Below, one piece after another: positions 35,810 through 44,158 of a stretch of 64,000 nt of DNA. Numbering within the stretch: the stretch's first letter is position 1; each line of letters begins with the position of its first letter. Both the position numbers and the translations under genes were made by a program. Below the pieces are notes generated by a model. The model saw nothing but the letters and a program-made list of their open reading frames with translations, was not told the DNA's origin and searched no databases. The stretch covers positions 1 through 64,000 of the forward strand of contig JABARQ010000011.1 in assembly GCA_019186985.1 (NCBI GenBank), read 5' to 3'. Source of the DNA: Prosthecobacter sp. GTDB lineage: Bacteria > Verrucomicrobiota > Verrucomicrobiia > Verrucomicrobiales > Verrucomicrobiaceae.

Positions 35810-36571
35810 TCAGCCTCCGAAGTCAAGCGGCCTGGCCGCCTCACTGACGGTCGGCCTCACCACCACGATCTCGCCGAGTATGCTCTCCTGCTCCACCTGG
35901 AGATGATTGAGTTTCATCAGTTCCAGCATGGCCAGGAAGGTGACGATGACCTCCACGCGGCTGGCGGCGTCGCTGAACAGGGTCTCAAACCGCACCCGGC
36001 CGCCGACGGGGATGGTTTCAAGCAGATGTTCGATCTTGTCGGCCACCGTGTAGCGGTCGCTGACGATCTCACGGATGTCGGTGGTGTTCTCGAAGCGCTT
36101 CAGCACGCGCTGGAAGGCGCGGATGAGGTCGAAGATGCCCACTCCTGCCACAGTGGGAACCGGGGCCTCCAGATCCAGAGGCTCGGGGCTGGTGGCGAAA
36201 AACTCGTCCGCCTTCACCTCCTGATGTCCCAGGAACTGGGCGGCGTCCTTGAACTTCTTGTACTCGACAAGCTGTCGGATCAGCTCCCAGCGCGGGTCCT
36301 CCTCCTCGGCATCTTCCTCGGGCGGCTGCTGGCTTTGCGGCAGCAGTTCACGGCTCTTCAGGTACATCAGGTTGGCCGCCATGACGATGAACTCACTGGC
36401 CAGCTCGACATTGAGCATCTTGAAGGTGTTGATGTACTCCAGGTACTGCTTCGTGATGCGTCCGATGGACACGTCATAGATGTCGATCTCATCCTTCTTG
36501 ATGAGATACAAAAGCAGGTCGAGGGGGCCCTCGAAAATCTCCAGTTTGACCTTGTAATCCTTGTCTTCCAC
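35810..36571 (-). CDS. scpA: Segregation and condensation protein A
   Basis: 253 residues if it starts at the GTG at 36571 (VEDKDYKVKLEIFEGPLDLLLYLI); no ATG precedes this conserved N-terminus in frame, so a GTG start is required or the true start is another non-ATG codon. ScpA is the kleisin that bridges SMC heads in chromosome condensation. The N-terminal GPLDLLLYLI and C-terminal winged-helix pattern (RFETLF..RVEVIVTFLAMLEL) fit. scpB and smc are not in the window. It lies 77 bp downstream of menA. Confidence 0.88.
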   Translation of the reverse strand: MEDKDYKVKLEIFEGPLDLLLYLIKKDEIDIYDVSIGRITKQYLEYINTFKMLNVELASEFIVMAANLMYLKSRELLPQSQQPPEEDAEEEDPRWELIRQLVEYKKFKDAAQFLGHQEVKADEFFATSPEPLDLEAPVPTVAGVGIFDLIRAFQRVLKRFENTTDIREIVSDRYTVADKIEHLLETIPVGGRVRFETLFSDAASRVEVIVTFLAMLELMKLNHLQVEQESILGEIVVVRPTVSEAARPLDFGG

Positions 36572-36648
36572 CCGTCGAGCTATGTGCGGGATGAGCGGGG
36601 ATGCGAGAGGAAAATCAAGGCGTTGGAAAGGCTGCGCCCTGCCCCCTC

Positions 36649-37527
36649 TCAGCCAAGGGCGATGCAGAAGAGGGCGGCAAAGAGGAGCAGCTGGGCGCCG
36701 CTCAGCGCCAGCAGCTTGTTGTAGGCCGGTCCTGGAGGCGTCAGCCACAGGCGCAGCAGGATGAACACCCCCAGCGGCAGCACGGCCATCGGCAGCGTGG
36801 CGGCCCGGTTCAGGTCCTGTTCCCACCAGTAATATCCGACGGCATAGGCCAGCAGGGTCAGCAACGTGATCTCAAGGCGGGCAAAGCCCTGGCCGAACCG
36901 CACCGCCAGGGTGCGTTTGCCTGTGACCCGGTCCTCGTCGATGTCGCGCAGGTTGTTGATGGCGATGAGCACCGTGCTCAGGCAGCCGACCTGCAGTCCC
37001 CCGACGATGCCGCCGACCAGCCATTCACCCGTCTGCACAAAGGCGGACCCGGTGACCGCCACCAGGCCGAAGAACAGGATCACAAAAAGCTCTCCCAGCC
37101 CGCGGTAGGCCAGGGGGGCCGGGCCGCCGGTGTAACCGTAGCAGAACCAGAGCGAGGGAAGGCCGATGATCACGATGGGCAGGCCGCGTGCGCTGATCAG
37201 CGGCAGGGAAAGCAGAGTGGCCAGCCCGAGCATGAGCAGGCCGGCCAGCATGACGGCTCCCGGCTTCACCACGCCCGCCGCCGTGATTCGACGCGGTCCG
37301 ATCCTTGCCTGGGTGTCCTTGCCCTGCTTGAAGTCGAGCGCGTCATTGAACCAGTTTGTGGCGACCTGGAGAGCGAGGGTGCTGCCCAGCGTGCAAAGCA
37401 GGAGCGGCCAGGCCAGGGGCTGGCCGCCCAGGTTGGCGCCGATGAAGAAACCGGCAAACACGGGCGCCACCGCCGCTCCGAGGGTTTTCGGGCGGGCCGC
37501 CTGGAGCCAGTCGGAAAGCGAGGCCAT
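36649..37527 (-). CDS. menA: 1,4-dihydroxy-2-naphthoate prenyltransferase
   Basis: 292 residues from the ATG at 37527 (MASLSDWLQAARPKTL); an in-frame GTG at 37542 would overlap the fabG stop. The UbiA-superfamily Asp-rich motifs NWFNDALDFKQGKD and NNLRDIDEDRVTGKRT, which bind prenyl diphosphate through Mg, are both present among about eight membrane helices. MenA attaches the isoprenoid tail in menaquinone synthesis. It lies 11 bp after fabG, so they are probably co-transcribed, and 77 bp before scpA. Confidence 0.92.
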   Translation of the reverse strand: MASLSDWLQAARPKTLGAAVAPVFAGFFIGANLGGQPLAWPLLLCTLGSTLALQVATNWFNDALDFKQGKDTQARIGPRRITAAGVVKPGAVMLAGLLMLGLATLLSLPLISARGLPIVIIGLPSLWFCYGYTGGPAPLAYRGLGELFVILFFGLVAVTGSAFVQTGEWLVGGIVGGLQVGCLSTVLIAINNLRDIDEDRVTGKRTLAVRFGQGFARLEITLLTLLAYAVGYYWWEQDLNRAATLPMAVLPLGVFILLRLWLTPPGPAYNKLLALSGAQLLLFAALFCIALG

Positions 37528-37538
37528 GGCCGGATGAA

Positions 37539-38285
37539 TCACATCACCATGCCGCCGTCCACCGCCAGCACCTGGCCGGTGATGTAACGGGCATCCGGGC
37601 TGGCCAGGAACAGGGCCGTGGCCGCAATGTCCTCCGCCTGGCCAAAGTCACCCAGCGGGATCTTTTCCAGGATGGCCGCCCTGACCTTCTCGTCCAGGAC
37701 GCCGGTCATGTCCGTGGCGATGAAGCCCGGGGCGATCACATTCGCGGTCACGCCGCGTCCTGCATACTCCTTTGCCAGCGACTTGGTGAAGCCGATCAGG
37801 CCGGCCTTGCTGGCGGCATAGTTGGCCTGTCCTGCGTTGCCCATGAGGCCGATCACCGAGGCGATGTTGATGATGCGCGCGCCCTTCTGCTTGAGCAGGC
37901 TGCGCTGAAAGGCCTTCACCATGTGGAAGGCGCCCTTCAGGTTGGTGTCCACCACAAAGTCCCAGTCCTCTTCGCTCATGCGCAGGAGAAGGCCGTCCTT
38001 GGTGACGCCAGCGTTGTTCACCAGGATGTCCACATGGTCGAAGTCAGCCAGGACCTGCCTGCCCATTTCAGCCACGGCGGCGCCGTTGCCGACATCCACG
38101 GCATAACCCCTGGCGGCCCCGGGGTGCAGGGCGTTGATGGCGTCGGCTGCAGCCTGCGAATTGGCTTCCGTGCGGCTCACAACGGCCACCCGTGCTCCTT
38201 CGGAGGCGAGTTTTTCTGCAATGGCTTTGCCGATGCCACGTCCGGCACCGGTCACAACGGCGACTTTGTCTTGAAGTTTACCCAT
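37539..38285 (-). CDS. fabG: 3-oxoacyl-ACP reductase
   Basis: 248 residues, full length. SDR Rossmann fold: VTGAGRGIGKAIA near residue 12, NNAGVTKDG, catalytic Ser in INIASVIG, and YAASKAG with Tyr and Lys. It reduces 3-oxoacyl-ACP with NADPH in fatty acid elongation. No other fab gene is adjacent. The AraC gene lies 52 bp downstream's other side on the same strand, and menA follows. Confidence 0.92.
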   Translation of the reverse strand: MGKLQDKVAVVTGAGRGIGKAIAEKLASEGARVAVVSRTEANSQAAADAINALHPGAARGYAVDVGNGAAVAEMGRQVLADFDHVDILVNNAGVTKDGLLLRMSEEDWDFVVDTNLKGAFHMVKAFQRSLLKQKGARIINIASVIGLMGNAGQANYAASKAGLIGFTKSLAKEYAGRGVTANVIAPGFIATDMTGVLDEKVRAAILEKIPLGDFGQAEDIAATALFLASPDARYITGQVLAVDGGMVM

Positions 38286-38337
38286 GCGCCATCATGGCGG
38301 GAAGGGCTGTCATGGCAAGGGGCGAGTCGCGCCACCC

Positions 38338-39213
38338 TCAGGGCTGCTTTTCCTGGATTCGAAACTGCGTCGGAGTCAGCAGGGTCATCTTCTTGAAGTC
38401 CTTGCTGAAGAAGAACTGGTCGCTGTAGCCCACCTGGCGGGCGATCTCCTTGATGGGATCCTCGCTCTCGATCAGACGGTGCTTGGCCTGGTTGATCCGC
38501 TCCCGCCTCAGCCAGTCGATCGGGCTGGTGCCGATGCAGGATTTGAAAAGCCGGCTGAAATGGCTCTCGCTCATGCCCGAAAGAGTCGCGAGGTCGGCCA
38601 CGCGGATCGCGGTATGGAAATACAAACGCATCTTCTCCAGGGCCTTCTGGACCGGCGGCGGCAGTTCAGGGCGGATTTCATCGGTGTCGGAAAGGCGAGC
38701 CTCAAAGGCCAGGGCGATGATGGCCGTGACGGCGGCGTTGACCAGGGCGGCCTCGCTTGGCCGGGTGCCGATCATGTGATGAAAGATGCGCTCGAACTCC
38801 AGGCTTGCCGCGCGTGTGTTGAAGTTCCGGATCACCGGCTGGGAGCGGATTTCCAGCAGGCCGGCAACACGGTCCAGAGGCCGTCCTTCGACCCTGATCC
38901 AATACAGCTCCCAGGGCTGCTTGGAGGAGGCACCGTAGGCGTGTGGATGATGGCAGTTGACCCACAGCAGCTCATCCGGCCCCACCTGGTGCCGCTTGCC
39001 GGCGACCTGCACCCAGCCATGTCCGGCAAGACACAGGATGAACTCGTGCCCGGGGTAGGTTTCGCGCTGGATCCGATGTTCATAACCTGCCCTGAGGTGC
39101 CCGCCACGAACGACAGAATAAAACAAGTCGCGCTGCCAGTCCGCCGGGGTGGCATATAAGTTCTGGAGAAAAACCGTCTCCTGAAACAAGGTGCTCATGA
39201 CCGAATATGACAT
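38338..39213 (-). CDS. AraC-family transcriptional regulator, copy 1
   Basis: 291 residues from the ATG at 39213 (MSYSVMSTLF); the ATG at 39198 (MSTLFQETV) is equally possible. The N-terminal part is cupin-like (GHEFILCLAGHGWVQVAG, ligand sensing). The C-terminus has two helix-turn-helix motifs: VADLATLSGMSESHFSRLFK and IKEIARQVGYSDQFFFSKDF. Probably senses a sugar or signal metabolite. It shares its strand with the unknown gene upstream and fabG downstream; targets are unknown. Confidence 0.88.
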   Translation of the reverse strand: MSYSVMSTLFQETVFLQNLYATPADWQRDLFYSVVRGGHLRAGYEHRIQRETYPGHEFILCLAGHGWVQVAGKRHQVGPDELLWVNCHHPHAYGASSKQPWELYWIRVEGRPLDRVAGLLEIRSQPVIRNFNTRAASLEFERIFHHMIGTRPSEAALVNAAVTAIIALAFEARLSDTDEIRPELPPPVQKALEKMRLYFHTAIRVADLATLSGMSESHFSRLFKSCIGTSPIDWLRRERINQAKHRLIESEDPIKEIARQVGYSDQFFFSKDFKKMTLLTPTQFRIQEKQP

Positions 39214-39346
39214 ACCAGGATTCGACAACATCTGTCGAGCAGGAAAATCCAAGCGGGGAAACTCATCCTCCAGCAGACCATGCCTTCTTCCGCCGCCCCT
39301 GCGGAAAGGAAAGTGGGCCAGGCCTTGCCATCTGCGGGTGCAGCTA

Positions 39347-39901
39347 CTAGCGTTTAGCCTCCTCAACCGCCTCGGCCTTCACCTTTGTGACGGACATGGT
39401 GCCGCTTCCTGCGGGAAAGCAGATGGCCATCTCGATGAGCTCCGGGTCGCTCACGTCCATTTCGGTGCTGAGAAAGTTCCACTCGCCTTTCTTGAGTTCA
39501 AAAACCCGGTATTGATAGCGCACCTTGCCGCTGGCGACCCTCAGGTGAAGGTCGGACCTGGGATAGGCCAGCGCCGTCCAGCGGTAGCTGCCGCCGGGCT
39601 TCCAGTCCAGGTCGGCGACATTGCGCGACTTGTCATTGAAGGCGTAGTCAGTGGAGACCTTGACCGCCAGTGTGATTTTCATCCGTTTGGTCGAGGCGGG
39701 CATCTTGAATGCCTGGCTGAGTTCGCTGAAGTTGAACTTGGACAGGTTGACGGTTGCCACCGTGTCGCCGTCGACCTTGTCAACCTTGCCGGCCCCCCGC
39801 CATCCCTCCTTGCCGCTGGCGAAGTCACCGTTTTTGATTTCTGCGCATGCGGACGCGAGGAGCGCCGCTTGAAACACGGCTGGCAGCAGGATGCTTTTCA
39901 T
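39347..39901 (-). CDS. Secreted protein of unknown function, beta-rich
   Basis: 184 residues from the ATG at 39901. Signal peptide MKSILLPAVFQAALLASA; the start of the mature part (EIKNGDFASGKEGWRG) resembles the N-terminus of carbohydrate-binding modules, and the whole is beta-rich. It could be a carbohydrate-binding or adhesion protein, but no firm family match is seen. Divergent from the HtrA gene across a 316-bp gap. Confidence 0.6.
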   Translation of the reverse strand: MKSILLPAVFQAALLASACAEIKNGDFASGKEGWRGAGKVDKVDGDTVATVNLSKFNFSELSQAFKMPASTKRMKITLAVKVSTDYAFNDKSRNVADLDWKPGGSYRWTALAYPRSDLHLRVASGKVRYQYRVFELKKGEWNFLSTEMDVSDPELIEMAICFPAGSGTMSVTKVKAEAVEEAKR

Positions 39902-40217
39902 GATGGAAGGAGGGCGGGTTCGCGGATTCGACGGGGAGTGATCCTCCGCCACAGGTGTCAAGCGCGCCTGCATTCCCGGACTGCTACCATGCAGGCGTGC
40001 CGCGAGTCGATCAAAAAATTCAGCACTTTTGGTTCGGCGACCGGTGCAGTCGGCCCTCCGGATGGCGGCAGCCGTCCGCCGGCAGGGCCGCGGAGGCGTC
40101 GGAAACGTTGCCGGGGCGCGTTTTTGTGCGTGGAATAGTTTTCAACAGCCTTGCTGCATCTTCGTCATATCCGCCTGCGTTTAAACCGCATAACCTACCA
40201 TGTCCCCCCTAACCAAC
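39902..40217. promoter_or_regulatory. Divergent intergenic region with an imperfect GC-rich hairpin
   Basis: A 316-bp gap between the unknown secreted gene (minus) and the HtrA gene (plus). An imperfect hairpin lies at 40051-40090: outer stem CGGCCCT/AGGGCCG (40051-40057 with 40084-40090) and inner stem GGCGG/CCGCC (40064-40068 with 40076-40080). No convincing -35/-10 pair was found. The region probably holds both promoters. Confidence 0.4.
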
Positions 40218-41831
40218 ATGAACAAGACCCTTCAGACAGCCATCGCCTGCGCGGCGGTGGGAATGTTCGGCGCCCCTCTGCTGCACGCCGAGGAAAAGCA
40301 GCCTGCCGCCAAGATCTCCTCCGAGGAGTTCCACTCACGCCTCCGGAAGGATGACAGCGCCCTGCCTGCCGGCGGCCAGCTTCAGATGAGCTATGCCGGC
40401 GTCGTGGACAAGATCCTGCCCAGCGTCGTCACCGTCTTCTCCTATGGTGAAAGGGCGGGCAGGGCAATGAGGGAGGGGCAGGAGATGCCCGACCTCGACG
40501 GCCTGCCCCCGATGTTCCGCGAATACCTCTGGGAGTGGTTCCGTCAGCAGCAGGGCGAGGAAGGGGAGGAGCGTCCGGGGCCGCGTGGAAGGCGCGGCCA
40601 GCGCCAGGAGCAGCCTCAGGAGAATGATGCAGAGAAAAAATTCGATCCCAACGGCGTCGGATCCGGCGTGATCATCTCCAACGACGGCTACATCCTCACC
40701 AACAACCATGTCGTCGCCGAGGCGGACAAGATCGAGGCCATCGTGCAGGTCAACGGCAGCACGAAGCGTTATGTGGCCCGGGTGATCGGGGCCGACCCGC
40801 AGACGGACGTCGCCCTGATCAAGATTGACGGCACCGGCCTTCCGGCCGCCACGCTGTCCGACAGCTCCAAGCTGAGGGTTGGAGACATCGTGCTGGCCCT
40901 GGGCGCCCCGATGGAGCTCAGCCGTTCCGTGAGCCAGGGCATCATCAGCGCCCTCGGCCGCAGCGGCATGGGCATCATCCGCGGTCGTGACATGCCGGCC
41001 TATGAAGATTTCATCCAGACGGACGCCGCGATCAACCCCGGCAACTCCGGCGGGCCCCTGGTCGACTCGCTCGGGCGCGTCATCGGCATCAACACGGCGA
41101 TCTACTCACGCTCCGGCATGAACGCCGGCATCGGCTTTGCCATCCCGATCAACCTGGCCCTGCGCATTGCCGAGGATCTCACCGATGACGGCGAGGTCTC
41201 CCGCGGCTACCTCGGCATCCTTCCGGCCGACATTGACGCCGAGACGGCCAAGCTCTGGAAGCTGAACGACGAAAGCGGTGCCATCATCAGGACGGTCAAG
41301 AAAAACTCCCCCGCCGCCAAGGCTGGCCTGCAGGTCGGTGACGTCATTCTTTCAGTGTCCGGCAAAAAGATTGAAAACGCCTCCAACCTGCCCGTCATTG
41401 TCAGCAGCTATCGCCCAGGGCAGGAAATCACCCTTGAGATCATCCGTGAAGGCAGGCCGATGACCGTCTCTGCCAGGCTTGAAAGGCTGACGCCCGAGAT
41501 CCTGGCGGGGGCCGAGGCTCAGGACGAAAACGACAAGGGGGCTCCGGGTGAGATCCTGCCCGGTGTCACCATTCAGAACCTCACCCCAGGACTCCGGGAG
41601 AGGTATGAAGTGACCGAAGACATCACGGGGGTGATCATCACGAAGCTTGACCCCCAGAGCCGCGCCGCCGCCATGGGCGTTGAGGAGGGGGATGTCATCA
41701 CCCAGGTGAACCGCAAGCCGGTCAAGACAGCTGGCGAGGCGAACACCCTTGCGAAGGAAAGCTCCAAGACCGTCCTGCTGAAAATCTGGCGCAAGGGTGA
41801 CACCATGCTCTTCATGGTCGGCAACAACTGA
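40218..41831 (+). CDS. degQ: HtrA/DegP-family serine protease
   Basis: 537 residues from the ATG at 40218 (signal peptide MNKTLQTAIACAAVGMFGA); an in-frame ATG at 40200 is possible. Trypsin-like triad: His164 in LTNNHVV, Asp197 in DPQTDVALIKI, Ser277 in GNSGGPLV. Two PDZ domains follow (about 370-450 and 455-537), so a periplasmic chaperone-protease of misfolded proteins. An Arg/Gln-rich insertion lies at about 105-135, before the protease core. The orthology to DegP or DegQ cannot be settled by eye. A terminator follows. Confidence 0.92.
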   Translation: MNKTLQTAIACAAVGMFGAPLLHAEEKQPAAKISSEEFHSRLRKDDSALPAGGQLQMSYAGVVDKILPSVVTVFSYGERAGRAMREGQEMPDLDGLPPMFREYLWEWFRQQQGEEGEERPGPRGRRGQRQEQPQENDAEKKFDPNGVGSGVIISNDGYILTNNHVVAEADKIEAIVQVNGSTKRYVARVIGADPQTDVALIKIDGTGLPAATLSDSSKLRVGDIVLALGAPMELSRSVSQGIISALGRSGMGIIRGRDMPAYEDFIQTDAAINPGNSGGPLVDSLGRVIGINTAIYSRSGMNAGIGFAIPINLALRIAEDLTDDGEVSRGYLGILPADIDAETAKLWKLNDESGAIIRTVKKNSPAAKAGLQVGDVILSVSGKKIENASNLPVIVSSYRPGQEITLEIIREGRPMTVSARLERLTPEILAGAEAQDENDKGAPGEILPGVTIQNLTPGLRERYEVTEDITGVIITKLDPQSRAAAMGVEEGDVITQVNRKPVKTAGEANTLAKESSKTVLLKIWRKGDTMLFMVGNN

Positions 41832-41847
41832 GCCGGCCTGCTGATTC

Positions 41848-41886
41848 CGCCCGCACCCGTCACCAAGGGGTGCGGGCGTTTTCTTG
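41848..41886 (+). terminator. Rho-independent terminator after degQ
   Basis: The 11-bp stem CGCCCGCACCC/GGGTGCGGGCG (41848-41858 with 41868-41878) has a 9-nt loop and is followed by TTTTCTT (41879-41885). It starts 17 bp after the degQ stop, so degQ and the DUF1553 gene are separate units. Confidence 0.85.
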
Positions 41887-41970
41887 AAGCGGGGGGCGTC
41901 CGGCGCGATTTCAAATTTGAACGCAACTTCGGTTGGGCGGCGGCGTTTCAGCGCAGGTTCTCCTCCCTCT

Positions 41971-44121
41971 ATGAAGACAACTTTGTCCGGCCTTCTCGCG
42001 GCCTTCCTGGCGTCCCTTGTCTCCGGCCAGGTTTCCGCCCCTGTTCCAGGGCCGCCCCGGCAGGCGGTCATCGCTCCGGACGGCAATTCCAACTTCCGGC
42101 TCTGGACCAACACGGCGGGCAAGACCCTGGAGGCGACCTTTCGAGGCGTGGAAAACGGCAGCGTTTTCCTGCAGGCCCGCAACGGCTTCGTCCACCGCAT
42201 CCCGCTGGAAGCCCTCGCCGATGCAGACCGCCGGCTGGCGATGACCATGAAACCGGAAGGCCTGGGCATCCCCAGGGACCCCGGCGTCGCCCAGGCGGCG
42301 GCCATCATCGACAAGGGCGTTCTGATGGGCCTGACCAAGGCCGGGCAGAAGCCAAATCCCCTGGCAAGCGACGAGCAGTTCATCCGTCGCGTCTATCTGG
42401 ACCTGGTGGGACGCATCCCGACACGCGAGGAAACGCTGGAGTTTCTCAATGACAGCAGCTCCTCCAAGCGTGGGAACGTCATCGACAGGCTGGTGAACAG
42501 CGACGGATTCACCTCCCGGATGTACAACTACTTCAGCGACATGCTGCGCATCGCCGATGATGCCCAGAAGGCGAAGTTTTACTCCTATCAGGAATGGCTG
42601 AAGGACCAGATCGCCAGGAACCGCCCCTGGAACGAGGTTGTTCATGACATGCTGGTCGCCGACGGCAAGATGCTTGAAAACGGCGCGGCAGGCTACCTGC
42701 TCAGGGATCGCGGCATGAGGCTCGACAACCTGAGCCTGACCCTCAGCACCTTCCTCGGTGCCAACGTCGCCTGCGCGCAGTGCCATGATCATCCCTTCGC
42801 CGACTGGACGCAGAAACAGTTCTATGAAATGGCCGCCTTCTTCGGCGCCTCGGAGGCCGGGGAGAGGCTGCGCCCGGGCATGGCTCTGCGTGGCCTGCGC
42901 GAGGAGCTGGGCCAGCAGGCCTTCCAGCAAGCCAGGCGCCTGTTTGATGTGAATTCACTCAGCATCAAGGATGTGCAGGAAAATGACCTCACCCTGCCTC
43001 CGGACTACAAGTACAAGGATGGCAAGCCTGGGGATCCCGTGAAGCCAGGCCTCGTTGCCTGGAGCAAGGATGACCATCGCCTGCGCTGTTATCAGGCCGT
43101 CGAGAATGAACTCAAGAAGTCCGGCAGTGAAAGCAGGCTGCGTGAGATCTTTGCCGGCTGGATGACCGCACCGGACAACCCCCGCTTTGCCATGACCATC
43201 GCCAACCGTCTTTGGAGGCTGGTTTTTGGCGTGGGTGTCAAGGAGCCGGTCACGGACCTCGATTCACCGGATGACTCCAGCAATCCGGCCCTGCTCCAGC
43301 ATCTGGCGAATGAAATGGTCCGCCTGAAGTTCGACATCCGGGCCTTCATGCGCCTGCTCTGCAACACGCAGACCTACCAGCGCGAGGCCGTGACCGCCGA
43401 ACTGGCGATGGGCGAGCCCTTTTACTTCCCCGGCCCGACACTGCGCCGCATGACGGCCGAGCAGGCCTGGGACAGCTGCGTCACGCTGGCGATTGGTGAC
43501 AAGGTGGACCAGTTCAAACTCAAGCGCGCCGACACCTACGCCCAGGTCATGAACATGACGGGAACCGACATGTCGGCCGAGGTCATCAAGGAGAAGCTGA
43601 CCGCCATGCAGGACATGAGGAAAAGTGCCGCGGGCGCCTTTGGCTTTGATGGCAAGGGCAAGGCGGGTGCGAAGAAGAAACGCGCCATGGCCAGGGCCCG
43701 GACCGATGCCTCGGAGGGTGAGGACCACAACCAGCCTGAAACAATGGGAGGCCTCGTGCTCGCCCGTGCCAGCGAGCTTCGCCAGCCGGAGCGCGATGAT
43801 CACTTCCTGCGCATGTTCGGCCAGAGCGACCGGCAGATCGCCGACAGCAATTCGGAGGAGGGCAGCGTGCCCCAGGTGCTGATGCTGATGAACGGCGAGG
43901 CGCAGGGTGTGCTCAGCAGCCGTCAGGCGCTTGCCGTGGCCACGGCAGAAAAGCAGGAAAGCGCCCAGGCCCAGGTGGAAAGCCTCTACCTCAGCTTCTT
44001 CAGCCGCAGGCCGAGCCCGGAGGAGCTCAAGAGCATCTATGCCGACATTGAGGCGGGGTTGAAGCCTGGCGACCTCGCCTGGGTGCTGTTCAACTCCCGT
44101 GAGTTTGTGTTCGTCCAGTAA
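41971..44121 (+). CDS. DUF1549/DUF1553 planctomycete-cytochrome-associated protein
   Basis: 716 residues from the ATG at 41971 (signal peptide MKTTLSGLLAAFLASLVSG). An SHD1-like N-terminal domain (FRLWTNTAGKTLEATF) precedes DUF1549 (RRVYLDLVGRIPTREE) with the CAQCHDHPF motif (usual in DUF1549, a CxxCH that may bind heme), then DUF1553 in the C-terminal half (NRLWRLVFGVGVKEPV, LLCNTQTYQR). Normally found with a DUF1501 gene, as here (44159). The pair is common in PVC bacteria; its chemistry is not established. Confidence 0.85.
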   Translation: MKTTLSGLLAAFLASLVSGQVSAPVPGPPRQAVIAPDGNSNFRLWTNTAGKTLEATFRGVENGSVFLQARNGFVHRIPLEALADADRRLAMTMKPEGLGIPRDPGVAQAAAIIDKGVLMGLTKAGQKPNPLASDEQFIRRVYLDLVGRIPTREETLEFLNDSSSSKRGNVIDRLVNSDGFTSRMYNYFSDMLRIADDAQKAKFYSYQEWLKDQIARNRPWNEVVHDMLVADGKMLENGAAGYLLRDRGMRLDNLSLTLSTFLGANVACAQCHDHPFADWTQKQFYEMAAFFGASEAGERLRPGMALRGLREELGQQAFQQARRLFDVNSLSIKDVQENDLTLPPDYKYKDGKPGDPVKPGLVAWSKDDHRLRCYQAVENELKKSGSESRLREIFAGWMTAPDNPRFAMTIANRLWRLVFGVGVKEPVTDLDSPDDSSNPALLQHLANEMVRLKFDIRAFMRLLCNTQTYQREAVTAELAMGEPFYFPGPTLRRMTAEQAWDSCVTLAIGDKVDQFKLKRADTYAQVMNMTGTDMSAEVIKEKLTAMQDMRKSAAGAFGFDGKGKAGAKKKRAMARARTDASEGEDHNQPETMGGLVLARASELRQPERDDHFLRMFGQSDRQIADSNSEEGSVPQVLMLMNGEAQGVLSSRQALAVATAEKQESAQAQVESLYLSFFSRRPSPEELKSIYADIEAGLKPGDLAWVLFNSREFVFVQ

Positions 44122-44158
44122 GCCGCCGCCAAGTCCCTGATCCCCAAAGAACGCCTTC

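Noticed and set aside
40051-40090. The GC-rich hairpin upstream of degQ as a terminator or RNA gene
   Set aside because: It has no T-run on either strand, no conserved RNA-family motif, and an asymmetric interior; kept only as part of the intergenic description.
39191-40138. A 315-codon plus-strand open frame between the AraC and HtrA genes
   Set aside because: It crosses minus-strand genes with good signal peptide and domain evidence, and its sequence is not protein-like.
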